NCBI GenBank assembly: GCA_000310025.1
Contig: FN649750.1
Location: 315,581-378,971, forward strand
From: Ectocarpus siliculosus
Taxonomy: Eukaryota > Sar > Phaeophyceae > Ectocarpales > Ectocarpaceae
Direction: 5' to 3'
DNA: 63,391 nucleotides
The notes under the pieces are model-generated. The model saw nothing but the letters and a program-made list of their open reading frames with translations, was not told the origin of the DNA and made no database searches. Each line of letters opens with the position of its first letter. Position 1 is the stretch's first letter. Shown one piece after another: positions 12,001 through 22,000 of this stretch. The position numbers and the translations under genes were made by a program.

Positions 12001-12675
12001 CGGGCCTGCGTCCCCTTTCATCGGTCACAGTCAAGCCATACTGCACCCATCATGATCTCGGTCTACATCAGTGCGTTATCAAGAGTCTGTGTCCCGAGTT
12101 TGCGTTTGCTCAATATTGAAGGTTCAGTTATTTTTTTCGGGCTCTGTTTTCTGCTCCATTGATAGGTGTGCGGGAAATGCGCCTTGCAAAGGGTGATTCT
12201 TCTCTGTTGGCTTGTGCATTCCCTAACACAGTCAGTGGGCGTCGTTCAAGCCGCTGCAGCATAACCCGTGCTTGTGTTGCAACGAAATTTGTTCATCTTT
12301 CAGCGTTTCCAAGCACACACGCCTTACGGCAAAGCACTGCTATTTTCAACAAGCGCAGGTTTACCGAATTACAAGTACTCCAAACACCCCCGACACGCTC
12401 ACTGGCAACCCCAAGTATGAGTCGTGAAGCACATACCGACCTCACCCCCTCCTCTTCCATCTGCGTCCCCACCGGTTCACCCGCCGCCCAGAACTGAGAC
12501 CGGAGAGATCAAAGACCGCTCTAGCTGCACCAAGATCAGAGAGCTCAGCGTCGCTCCTCTGTTGGCAGAGGCCATCTACCGCGTCCACAAGGCCATGCCC
12601 TTTGCGGAACTCTTGACATGGAATAACCCGGTAAGCGAAGAAAATACATACGGTAGCTTTGTTTCCTGCGCTTAA
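6331..12675 (+). CDS. PRPS: Ribose-phosphate pyrophosphokinase (PRPP synthetase) family, seven exons
   Basis: The family makes phosphoribosyl pyrophosphate from ribose-5-phosphate and ATP for purine, pyrimidine, His, Trp and NAD synthesis. Exons: 6331-6482, 6746-6874, 7242-7407, 8045-8272, 9095-9246, 11465-11662 and 12492-12675. Phases close to give 402 aa. Visible motifs are an N-terminal RYADGE (family RFSDGE) near residue 51, [19 protein letters not shown], the metal/ATP motif [11 protein letters not shown] near 145, and the PRPP loop [10 protein letters not shown] near 282-291, then ATHGRFSGG. Two oddities: the PDAGG region reads APQEGQ, and the flexible catalytic loop, normally with an invariant Lys-x-Arg, is [11 protein letters not shown] Gly-rich insert lies near residues 190-210. 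It may be a divergent enzyme or a regulatory, PRPSAP-like subunit. A consensus donor (CCG followed by GTAAGC) near 12631 could add another 3' exon, so the C terminus is the least certain part. Confidence 0.88.
7048..7093 (+). repeat. CAA trinucleotide run in PRPS intron 2
   Basis: Near-perfect AAC/CAA repeat of about 14 units inside the intron between exons 2 and 3. Confidence 0.95.
7472..7686 (+). repeat. 80-bp tandem repeat, about 2.7 copies, PRPS intron 3
   Basis: The unit starts ACTTGGTTTTAGTAGGG, contains GGGGTTAGGGATAGG (telomere-like) and ends CTATTTCACGGATG. Units begin at 7472, 7552 and 7632, an exact 80-bp period. The core resembles the dispersed repeats at 45906, 51556 and 53794, which share TTAGGG-type runs followed by TACG/TGCGTA-CCCC and TTCTATTTC. 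Confidence 0.9.
8292..8535 (+). mobile_element. LINE 3' end fragment (copy a), PRPS intron 4
   Basis: A 5'-truncated piece matching the end of the LINE at 9914-11034. It starts around the region matching TAGGAAGTGG...GGCGGGAAG, continues through ATTGGCCATCGG, CCTGTGGGAACAA, GAGGACGCGTGGTCAATGG and TCTAACCGCTAAGGCATGC, then ends. A poly-C run directly precedes it. It lies in the sense orientation of the host gene. Confidence 0.85.
8765..9045 (+). repeat. CAA/CAG-rich simple sequence, PRPS intron 4
   Basis: Long impure stretch of AAC, CAA and CAG units ending about 50 bases before the exon 5 acceptor. Asn/Gln-rich and antisense Leu/Val/Cys-rich frames here are artefacts. Confidence 0.85.
9505..9670 (+). 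repeat. GGT/GTT/GCT-rich simple sequence, PRPS intron 5
   Basis: Impure trinucleotide tract on the plus strand, the strand complement of the CAA/CAC class seen elsewhere in the window. It has no coding signature. Confidence 0.8.
9750..9913 (+). mobile_element. LINE 3' end fragment (copy b), PRPS intron 5
   Basis: Matches the LINE 3' UTR from the CACCTTTGRCAAAGTAG block to CATGCAAAACATGAGTAC and a C-rich tail. It is more diverged than copy c, which begins directly at its tail, so two LINE pieces lie head to tail here. Confidence 0.8.
9914..11034 (+). mobile_element. 5'-truncated non-LTR retrotransposon (LINE, copy c), PRPS intron 5
   Basis: The longest LINE copy. It has the C-terminal part of the reverse-transcriptase polyprotein (ORF to 10779), then a 3' UTR of about 210 bp shared with copies a, b, d, e and f, ending CATGCAAAACATAAGAGTACG and a poly-C run that enters the assembly gap. 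The endonuclease and most of the RT are missing, as expected from 5' truncation during target-primed reverse transcription. Confidence 0.85.
9925..10779 (+). CDS. LINE polyprotein C-terminal remnant (post-RT region with zinc-binding motif)
   Basis: Uninterrupted frame, open from the truncation point to a stop. It reads [17 protein letters not shown], then [15 protein letters not shown] and [14 protein letters not shown], the pattern that follows the RT domain in many non-LTR elements. A terminal Cys/His motif follows, [20 protein letters not shown] (C-x-C-x3-C-x4-H-x4-C type), typical of LINE C-terminal zinc knuckles. There is no native start; the frame simply enters from the truncation. It is not a host gene. 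It is intact enough to suggest a fairly young insertion. Confidence 0.82.
   Translation, partial: KVAEKGKARAGKLHPILANRHLDTRIKLTVLKSAIVPPLEYAREAWEGNKKVVKELEAAQMKAAKIILGCSKRTSNAAVRAELGIQSLRSGRGARKLTWQYRMCGMGEERLQRIVWEAKWANKKRGRQPTEWVKVVEDVWKGLDIDEDETLETEGLQGFKEKISVACAEREEHNLRKETKDKEGLEVYGMLKEGIGFKDYLHGPMDAGTKLKVKFRTGDIGLRERRRRHRTVDDEDDKFKCGCGFECEDRVHVVADCPWYGEEREVYMTELGKIQGMYREMLEA
11035..11134. other. Assembly gap of 100 N
   Basis: A run of exactly 100 N flanked by poly-C on both sides (about 11010-11034 and 11135-11156). The true sequence is likely a long C homopolymer and possibly more LINE tail. It lies inside PRPS intron 5 and does not break an exon. Confidence 0.99.
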
Positions 12676-13089
12676 GAAGACGTCGTTGGAAGACTCGTGA
12701 ATACTTTTACCCGGTATTTCTTTGTTTCAGTAGTGAACAGTTGATTGATTTATCAAGGGTAGGATTGTGTTGTTCATATCCCGGCCAACAGAGTCGATTA
12801 CTTTTTAGTTGATTTCGTCAATTTTGATTCTTGGATCTTGGTTGTCTCTGTGAGTGTACCCCGAACACTCTACCTTTCACCCATTGTTCCACTTTTAGTT
12901 GTCTGAACAGAGGTCCCGTCTCTCCGTGTTCGCCCCCCCCCCACCCCCCGTCTCTTGCGCCCGGCCCACCGTTCGGGGGTCGTAAACGGCCTTCAACCCC
13001 AACGGTCTACAACATCTGGCCGCTCCGAAACGTGCCGTCGGATGCGATGACCGTTACGGTTGCATCCTGCACATGTCCTGTCTGCGTTG

Positions 13090-13175
13090 CGACGTCTCGA
13101 ACGAACACATTGGGATGTCTCTGACGACCACATCATGGATGTCTGACGAACACATGGTGGATGCTCTCTGATGTA
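13090..13175 (+). repeat. Short degenerate tandem repeat
   Basis: Three diverged copies of a unit of about 28 bp containing GATGTCTCTGACGAACACAT-like sequence. Confidence 0.6.
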
Positions 13176-13359
13176 AACGTTCTGGGTGGCCTGTATCATT
13201 CGCGTTGATGGGATAACCAATATTCCCGTATGGTTTGTGCACGTTTTTTTGTTTTTGGAAAAGACGTCCAAGGGCCTGCCGCCCCGAACGTTGACGCGGG
13301 CCAACCTCAACGACCCGTCTTTTGCGAAGGGCGATGGTCCCCGGTGGCCCGGGGGTGAA

Positions 13360-13600
13360 CCTAGATGACCTGAGTCGACGTGATCAAGGTCTAGACTATA
13401 AGGTCTAAAGATTGGGGTGGTCGAGGTGTGAATGTGGCCATGATATCGATTTCGAAGTGGCGATTCCGAGCCAAAATGACCTAAGTCGAGATAATTACGG
13501 TGTAGACCGTTGGGTCTAAGGAATGGAGGTGGCCTGCGAATAGGTGGCCAAAGTGTGGCCATGATATGGATTTCAAAGAGGCGGTTCCGAGATCTAGATG
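13360..13600 (+). repeat. Degenerate tandem repeat, 110-120-bp unit
   Basis: Two full units and part of a third. Each has a TGACCTRAGTCGA start, a GTCTAGACY-AAGGTCTAA block, GTGTGGCCATGATAT, GATTTC and a GGCGRTTCCGAG end. The many short inverted GTCTA/TAGAC motifs could form stems, but no gene is evident. Confidence 0.7.
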
Positions 13601-14439
13601 GATCGCCAAGATGACCGGGTTATCGGGGCCGCGTGTTGCGTGTTATTGGGATGTTCTCGGACAAATTTAGAGCGATGGGTACTTCCATGCGTAGAATTCA
13701 ATGGCCCCGAAGCTTGCCACCGAGACAACTTTTCGTTTCTTTGCTGTTTTCTATCGTAGTAGGAGTATTTGCAACATGTGGGCGGCGATGTCCACTTGAA
13801 TGAGGTGTAAGGGTCCAGGTCGTGGTGTTTTGCTTTTCAATTGTTGTACAATTTTGCCGAATCAGTTGTACGCCTCTTACGTGACCGTTAGGCAATTTTC
13901 GCCTGCGATCTGCGTCGAACCGCACAATCTTCCCCGTTTTGGAATAAGAGTGTTTCACTCAATGTCCGGTGTTGTAGAACGGTACTGTGGATGAGCCTTC
14001 CTGTCTTCATGGCAGAAAAACGTTTGGAACCAACTCGACATCCGAGGGCCCTGTTTTAAGCAAAACCGTTCGTGAGATTTCTGCTGAACCTGCAGTTGTT
14101 GGCGGGGGGTTGTGTCTGGCGTACCATGGTAGACATCAATGTATTGTTTACGTTATTTGATGCTGGTTTCGGTATGCCGTTCGCTCTCTTGCGTGCTCTC
14201 TGACTGGAGCATGTCCCGATCCGAGCTGGATGGAGCTCTTTCGGACATTGTTCAGTCTTTGCATTTTTTTGTGGAGGGTGAGCTACCTCGTTTCTTACGA
14301 GTTTGTGCAATCACAGTGGTCCTTGCGTGCTTGATACGCAGCATCGAGGTAAGGAATTTTGACCTTCATTGTAGACAGGCGATGGGATGTGTTCATGTCT
14401 CTCACGGGTGAAATATCTCGTGGTTGTCTGGGACGGGGA

Positions 14440-14640
14440 GGGGGGGGGGGTACTCATGTATGGGAGCCTTAGCTGTTAAACCATTGACCACGCGCCGTCG
14501 AGAGGACGGACAACTGTTCGAACAGGACCGACCACCAAACCTTCCTACTTTGCCAAAGGTGCCCCACAACTTTTCCCACAACCCATCCTTGTCACATCTA
14601 GCCTGCTCAGGCCACTTCTTGTTTGAGGCGGATATGGGGT
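14440..14640 (-). mobile_element. LINE 3' end fragment (copy d)
   Basis: Antisense copy of the LINE 3' UTR. The tail is at the left as a G-run followed by GTACTCATG, then CCATTGACCACGCG, GAGAGGACGG and CCTACTTTGCCAAAGGTG. It continues to a region matching the GGAAGTGG block of copy c. Confidence 0.8.
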
Positions 14641-14696
14641 GTGTCACAATTGGAAGGCAAAGGTGCTATGTACCTTTCGTGTACTTGTTTTTCGCA

Positions 14697-15431
14697 ATGA
14701 CAACTACAAGTGTGGTGGGAAAAAAAAAACATTTCCTAGGCGGCTTCGCCGGGACACATCCGTACAATCGCGCTGTATTGTCGTTTCTCTCGGCAAAACT
14801 CGGTATAGGTCTGCCAGAACGGCTTAATGAGGCTGCGGTGAGTCTTTCCTCTTACTCAGAGAGATTAACAGATAAATTGAGAGCCCTGGCGTCGAGGCAA
14901 GTGGCTCTGGGAGCACAGAAACTGAAGGGGCAGAAAAGTGCAACGAATAACGATGCCCATGAAAAGTGCATGTTTGGCAAACGCTTGAACGACTTCTATG
15001 ACGTCAGACTACCATTTCGCGGGTCCAAGTTGTTTCGAACAAGTCCTATGACGTTGGACCACCACGACGTTTGTTTTACGAACCAGATAGTTTCACGTAT
15101 CGAAAGGGCCTCGGATTTAGTGTTTCTGGTTAAGGTGTTTGCGTTTGGGAGGGTCAATCGTCCGAGACTGCTAATTCAACAGTTTCACTCTGACTTATCT
15201 GGTGGAAGTACGTGTAGGAGGGGGGTATTGTGTTTTGGTATAACTGACACGTTAGCATACCGCGGAGACCTCGAAGGCTTGTTCCGCGTGGAACGTAAAT
15301 GTTGTTCGTGTGGAAACTCCCTCCATATGCACCGAAAACAACAATCAGACAATAATAATAAAGAAAAATATATATTGAGCTCCTCGATTTCTTACGGCAT
15401 TATTTCTTGTGAGGGCGTGGGCACCGCATGA
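14697..15431 (+). CDS. Unidentified long open frame (hypothetical)
   Basis: Part of a stop-free frame of about 335 codons (14424-15431) whose first 70 codons lie over antisense LINE sequence. I give a start at the internal ATG at 14697 (244 aa); one at 14634 is also possible. The length is well above chance for this base composition, but I recognise no domain. Visible features are a basic patch early (VVGKKKHF), an Arg/Ala/Leu-rich possible helix (LRALASRQVALGAQK) and two Cys near the end (CCSCG). It may be an old element-derived exon, an unrecognised single-exon gene or a chance frame. Confidence 0.22.
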   Translation: MTTTSVVGKKKHFLGGFAGTHPYNRAVLSFLSAKLGIGLPERLNEAAVSLSSYSERLTDKLRALASRQVALGAQKLKGQKSATNNDAHEKCMFGKRLNDFYDVRLPFRGSKLFRTSPMTLDHHDVCFTNQIVSRIERASDLVFLVKVFAFGRVNRPRLLIQQFHSDLSGGSTCRRGVLCFGITDTLAYRGDLEGLFRVERKCCSCGNSLHMHRKQQSDNNNKEKYILSSSISYGIISCEGVGTA

Positions 15432-16025
15432 AAGAACGGCTGGGCGGGAGAAAAAGGGGAGAAAAACGAACCTATTTCGCTAAACCAGCTATGGACTAGC
15501 TCCGACACTTACTAGCTGTTCCGCGTAACTTTCCAAGTGCTACGTTCTTTTCTACGTAAATGCTCCCCACACGTTTGGACTTGATGCAAAGCGGCGCTCA
15601 TCTACCACACTCTTGTGGCAGGAGCGAGGGGGTGTCCAAAGGAGAGCACCAATGAGACTCACGTCTCGAGGACCCCAGAAAAATGAACCAACTCTCCTCG
15701 GAGGCGGTGCAATGGTCACGTGTGCATCGGCCTATTCTAGTGCTCCCTTTCCACAACAAAGTATGTTCGGTCGACGACAACAACAAACAACGCTTATTTT
15801 CCGCCGTATGCATACCTACAGCTATTGTTCTTTGATTTGATGCCGCTGAATGCAATATCGTGAGTTCTTTGTCGCCAAGCTTTCGTTGCGAAGGGAGACC
15901 ATACGCATAGTGCGGTTTCTGCGTGGACCCCGGGTGGCCCGTGCTTCGCCACCCGTCCGCATGCCCGTCTGCTTATATTATGCTACAACCTGAGTTTCTG
16001 GTAAACGCGTCGATGTTCGGGTGGC

Positions 16026-19000
16026 TCATGCTCCACCGCCGGCCGGCTTACTCTTCTGCTGGTTCCACAACCTAGCAATTCAACGTGGCGAATTGAAATG
16101 TTTTTGCAAACAAACGGGGAAAGGGGCACCATCACAAGGAGGACAGGGAGGTTCGGAGAGGGAATGAGAAACTTTTCGCCGCGAGTATCGTAAGGATAGG
16201 GAGTCAGGGGACCTTTTTGAAGATGAGATTCTGTCTGTGGAGAAACAGAGTGTTACTTCTGTAGAGAAAGCGGATGCTAAACCGGCACAGAAAACGTGTT
16301 AGTTTCTCGTTCGGAAGGTTGCGGCAATAATGCTCGGGGTGTTATCATGTGAAGCTGTTCCCGCAACACTAAGCATGATTGTAGCCGATAAGCCACAGCC
16401 AACGAGTGTACACGTGAAAAACGCCCACGACAACAACAACCGCTGCAGCAACAACAATCTCTTCATGAAATGCTAACTTACGTGGAGTACAAGCCCTTGA
16501 GGGCCAGCAGCTCGTCGTGTGTGCCGAGCTCCTGTACGCCCCCGCCGTTGAGCACGGCGATCTTGTCGGAGTTGCGAATCGTGGTCAGGCGGTGCGCCAC
16601 GGTAAGGGTCGTGCGCTTCTGCTTCGCCTGCAGCTGGTCAAGGGCCTCTTGCACCTAGGCACAAGTGAGAAAAAAATCGAAGTTCCCAACACGGCATAAG
16701 TAGAACTCGGAGGATGATGGTGGAAGAACACTGACACGTGTTTCATGCGATATCCGGTATCGCCGGCAGCAGTGCCAAATCCGGTTTGTTTGGCTGCTGC
16801 TGACAAAGAAGGTTGATTCAAGCTTACCACTTTCTCGCTTTCGTTGTCTAGCGCCGACGTAGCCTCGTCGAGGAGCAGAATCGGCGGGTTCCGTAGGATG
16901 GCCCTGGCGATGGCGATTCTCTGGACACGAGAAAACCAACACAATCGTCAGCACGTCGTTCACGGAGCAGCAAGGACGCGTATGCACAGCACAGTACAGT
17001 CGTTCACTTGGTGACAGTCGGACGTACAGTCGATCTTCCAAAATTCGTGCGCGTGTGACATCGCGAAGGATGCATGTACAAAGTCGTTTCTTGGCAACAT
17101 AATCGACCTTCCAATAAACAATCGTAGACGTACCCATAGTCTATGACATCGGAAAGCTTTCGTGCGCATTCGCTTTGTGAAGGTGCCAGCGTGTTTCGCC
17201 ATTCAAATTATTGGCAGGTTACCTTGGGTCCTTCATGTATGCACAGGAGTGCTTCGTTTTGAAGTGCTCGCCTTAGCTCACTGAAGGAGTGCCACCGACG
17301 AACAAGGCGACTGCTGCGGTGCGTAGAACTAGCTGGAGTTAGGAATTTCATACAACACACAGCGTATATTTCGCAAGTCTTAACTGCCCCTCAATGCTCT
17401 CACTTGCTTCTGGCCGCCGGACAAAAGAGCGCTCTTCTCTCCCACTTCAGCCTCATACCCTCCCTGGAGGTAACGTCGTAGAAAAAAACGTTGCATGACA
17501 AGTTAACCTCCGACCTTGGTATTTTGATGGAGGGAATCAAACTTTCGACATCCCTCTGAACGGTTTACTAGATAGTGTGGTAGATTGGAGCGGAACTGCT
17601 GCAAGCGAGCACCCCTTCATGCACGTTATATTCCAACTAAGAGTCTAGGTTTTGAGAGAATCTCCTCTCCTCTTCGGTCTCGCACACGTTATTGGTAACA
17701 CCTATGACTTCCTCTTCGTTTCGATGTCGCCACGTTGACAGACCGCTTGCAAGGGCATCCAAACACTCGATGACTTCAAAGCGTACAGGGTGAGGAAGAA
17801 AGAAGATAGCTCGAGGCAACGTGGTTGCGTAAGACAAAATATGCAACTATCATAGCATTGTCTTGTGTCTAGAACAGCAGGAACTTTTTCATCGGCAGGA
17901 TTGATCGCCCCGAACCTCTTCTCCAGGGTTAGCTTAACAGCCCTCCTTTCTAATCCAGTACGTTTCGCGTCGCAAAGTCGGGGTCTGGGTCTTTCGACTA
18001 ACCTGGAAGTCGCGTAAGATGAAGTCGTGGGCGTTGGCGGCCTTCGCGGCCTCCTGAATTCTCTCATCGCTTGCGCTGGGGTCGCCCTTGGCGATATTTT
18101 CGCGGATCGTTCCCTGGAACAGCACCGGCTCCTGACCGACGTAGCCGATCTTTGTGCGGTTCGCGTTGTAACAGAAACCGAGGCGAAATTCAAGCACTCA
18201 AAACCTCCGATAGTGGACATTCTTCGCTTCACGGCAATCGAGCACTGGGAATCCCGGGAAGTTGAGAGAAGCAACCAGAGTATCTCCAACGCACAGTCGG
18301 CGGGGGGAAACAACTACTGTAAGCACTGAGGAAGTGGACTGATAGAAGTACCCTCTCAACAGAATCAAGCTCAAATTTCGCCTTGGTAGGGAAGAGCGCT
18401 CCATTGAATAAATGTCAGTGTGTCGACTTTACAGCGCGTTTTATCAAAAGAAGCGGGGCGTCCTGAGTGAGAAGCACAGATCGTGCAATGTCCACCTCCT
18501 CCATGTCGCTGTGACGAGAATCAACCAGAGATACTCTTGTCCAGGGCATCCCATCCTTCCTGAAAAGTTCTGATATCATTCCGATACCGTCCTGATATAA
18601 TTCATCGTGTGGTATCTACGTGCGCCACGATCAAGAATGCAATCGAGTATCACCAACGCCAATTTTACCATTCGAAGGCAAGCAACGCATTTGTTGCATC
18701 CCGCAACAGAACTCGAGTGTGTACTTGGATCTACACGCCAACAACGCAAGTGAGGCATTTCATGCTGCTATCGGCACCTGCGAGCGGAGCCACGTGACGT
18801 TGACTTCCGTGATGTCGCGGCCATCGATTGTCACGCTTCCCTTAGAAGGCTCATAAAACCTGAGTAAAAGCCCCATGCAGGTGGACTTTCCCCCTCCGGA
18901 GGGTCCCACGAGCGCCACAGTCTCGCCCGCCGCGACGTTCAAGCAGAACCCTTGGGGGTACTTGTCCGATCCGTAGATCTGGTGACCGCAGGAATTTGCG

Positions 19001-22000
19001 AGACGTCGGCTTGTTGCAGTGTTCATCGGTGTGGCTGTGTTTTGGCTTCTGAATGTACTCCGAGCAACATTGTGATGGTGTTAGGGCCTTGAACGATCTC
19101 AACGTGGGTGGGGTTCAAAGCGTCGTCGTGGCACAATGGAGACCATTCCGTGACAACGGAGCGAAATGTATTGAGAACCAGTGTGCCTGCAGAGCACGAC
19201 CCAACAGGCAGGCATATCTTCGGCCCACCACACGTTTGTTTTCGTGCACTCTCGGCCCCCGCACTATCTATGTCCTACAGCCGAAGGTGAGTCCAGTGAC
19301 ACGCTAGACCTATGTATTAGCCAACGAGCGCGCCCGGAAGGAAAGGTAGCTGAGTACCATGCAGAGTATGCATGGAAGTTCAGGCTTGCCAGGCGACCCG
19401 AATGCGATCAGGGTGGAAAACCCTAGAATGTGAGGAATCCCTTATGACTTGGGGAAAACGTTTGCGAAAGCGACTTGTTATGGTGCAAGCATTCAGGACG
19501 TAGTTCACTAAGATAACACCAAGCAGGCAATCGCCGAGAAGAGCTCAGGAAGATATTTTCGAAGTCCAGACTGGCCAATAGATGGGAATATGTGCGTGGA
19601 CAATAATGAGAAGTTCGAACGTGAACGTTTTGCATCTTGACACTTCGTACGACATCGGGTACTTAAAAGATTACCGCCACGGAACGAAAAAGAAGGAACC
19701 AACAAGCAAAGTACCCCAAATCGATGCTATGGTAGGGGGGTGCACTTTTGGGGTGAAATCTTCCACTTCTGGGAGATAACGTGGAGTCCTGTTTCGGCTA
19801 TCGTACGGCGAAATAGGACGCCGCCAACAGGTATACGTAGAGTGTACGTCGCTCCCTACCCGAAAGTGTAACGCGAGGTGACCCCCTATACCGTAGCATG
19901 ACTCCCCAACCCACCTGCATGTTGGGCCTGCAAGGGTAGTTGAAGAAGATGTTCTTGAATTCGAGGGCGCCCTTGGTTTCTGAGGGTCTAGCCCCCTTCT
20001 CGGAAAGCGGGTCGATGTTCAGAGGCTCATCTGATGCATCGTTCAGATGGTGCGATATCGAGAACGCACAAAAAAAACATTCCAACCAGATGGGGATAAG
20101 AGTTTAGGAAGCAGTACAGGATCGCCCCGTCAACACCTGCCACTTCGATTCCATGTTTGGGGGTACCGTCCATTTTTACATCACTAGCGTGATACTTCTA
20201 TGGAAATAAAAAATATGAATTCGAAGGGGAGAGCTATTGATAATACTCAAAAGTTTCCGGTGAGAGCGCGCTGAAAACACTTTCAGACCGCGGGTATCCT
20301 TCAAGTTGATGCGAGTTACAATAATAGCATTGTTTCGCGGTGTCAGCAGCCCCCAAGTACACCACTTCTAGTTCAAGCTCCGGTCGACAGACCTAAGGGA
20401 TAGCAGTGAAAATACCCACAACAGAATCAATCCGACGGTATTGTTCAGTGCTAATAGATGAATCGGAAAAGTAGGTCGCACGAGCGGCGGGCGGCGACAG
20501 CAGAAGGACATAAACAGAACATCACAGAACATTTCACCACCTGTGAGACGGAAGATCTTTGCAGCCGCCTGTTGGCCTTTCCCAGCGTCCTTGAAGTCCC
20601 CGGTTATCTGTAGACAAAGGTTAGCGATGCTTAGCGCTCTCGAACCGGTAACAAAAAAAAAAGCGAGTCGGTAGGCTTCGAGAAAAATGCCAAGAACGTC
20701 ACCGTTTCTATCCGAACATGGCGATCATCGCGCTATCGTGGCGATAAGTGTCGTAAACCACGGAACATGATTCTTACTGGTGGAGCTATTCGCGAGGTGA
20801 TTGAAGTTCAATGCTAACGCGCTAGTAGCTGCTTACTCTTGAACCAACACCAAGCAAGGTCAGCCTGGCAATGTTGCGTCGGTCGAACGTCGAGCAACCC
20901 GCCTCAAATGAAGGAGTCGGTGTAGCAGTCGGCGTGACTTTGTTGAATCAAGCTTTATGATCAACGGGTCGATACTGTGTCGGACTCGTGGAGAGAGACA
21001 CAGGCCACCTTCGAATCGACATCGCCGAGAGTTACACGAGGTGGCAACCTCGTTTTTGTTGCGCCGAATATTCAGAGAACAAACTTCGAGAACTACAAGT
21101 CTTGACCAAAACGACATGGAGCTGGTCGGCGTCTAGATGCAACCCTCAGGATCAGACAGTTGCAGATATCTTGTTGGCCTCACAGACCCTGAAACTCGTG
21201 TGACTATTTCTCCTGTGGCAGAAGGTGGGCGGGGCCACCAATCGTACCTGTCCTACCCCGAAGGCTCCGAAGATGACCGCGAACATGGCTGTGAAAAAAT
21301 CTCCGTACTCGACCTGACCGTTGTCGACCATGATCGCCCCGACGTAAAACATGAGCGCAAACACCCAGAAGGTGATGCCCTGGCTGTAGCCGAAAGCCGC
21401 TCCAGCGATCAAGCCGCGCTTCCGTCGAGCATCGAGGGAGCCCTGACGGCAGCAAGCCAAACATGATCGAAAGGAGACACACGCACGCAACCACCACCAC
21501 CGCCGCCACACCAACAACAACAACACCAACAGAGAAAGCCACAGTGTAAGCGCCCGGGTTAGCGGCAACCCAAACATGATCGAAGAAAGACACACGACCA
21601 TCATCACAATGACAGAGCAAGCCACACGGCGTAAGCGTCCGGGTTAGTTAGCAGTACGTGAAGTCGTCCTAGCATACAGCAAACGGTATGCTTGGGCACG
21701 CCCTTTCGGATCGGTCGGAAGAGAAGCAAGAGAACCACACCTGAAAACACGAAGCAGGTGGTGGAAGAGTGGGAATATTGTGCAGATACAGACCATACCC
21801 GTTCCGCGGGACTACACCACTGTACAATCATTTTCGACACGTTTTTGTGTTGCCCATCGCCCAGGCTGCTGCTCCCACTACCGCGTACATCTCTCCACGA
21901 CCGGCGTTTCAATATTCTTCAAAGGACAAGCCGTCACCCCTCGTACGGTTGCGAATCCAAACGGTGAGCGTGGTGGGCGGGTTGCGTATCCTTCCTTGCC

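Larger units (their letters stand above)
12676..16025. other. Intergenic region between PRPS and the first ABCB gene (convergent)
   Basis: Both neighbours end here, so their 3' UTRs lie within it. It contains short repeats near 13090-13175, a degenerate tandem repeat at 13360-13600, an antisense LINE tail at 14440-14640 and one long open frame ending at 15431. I see no other gene. Confidence 0.6.
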
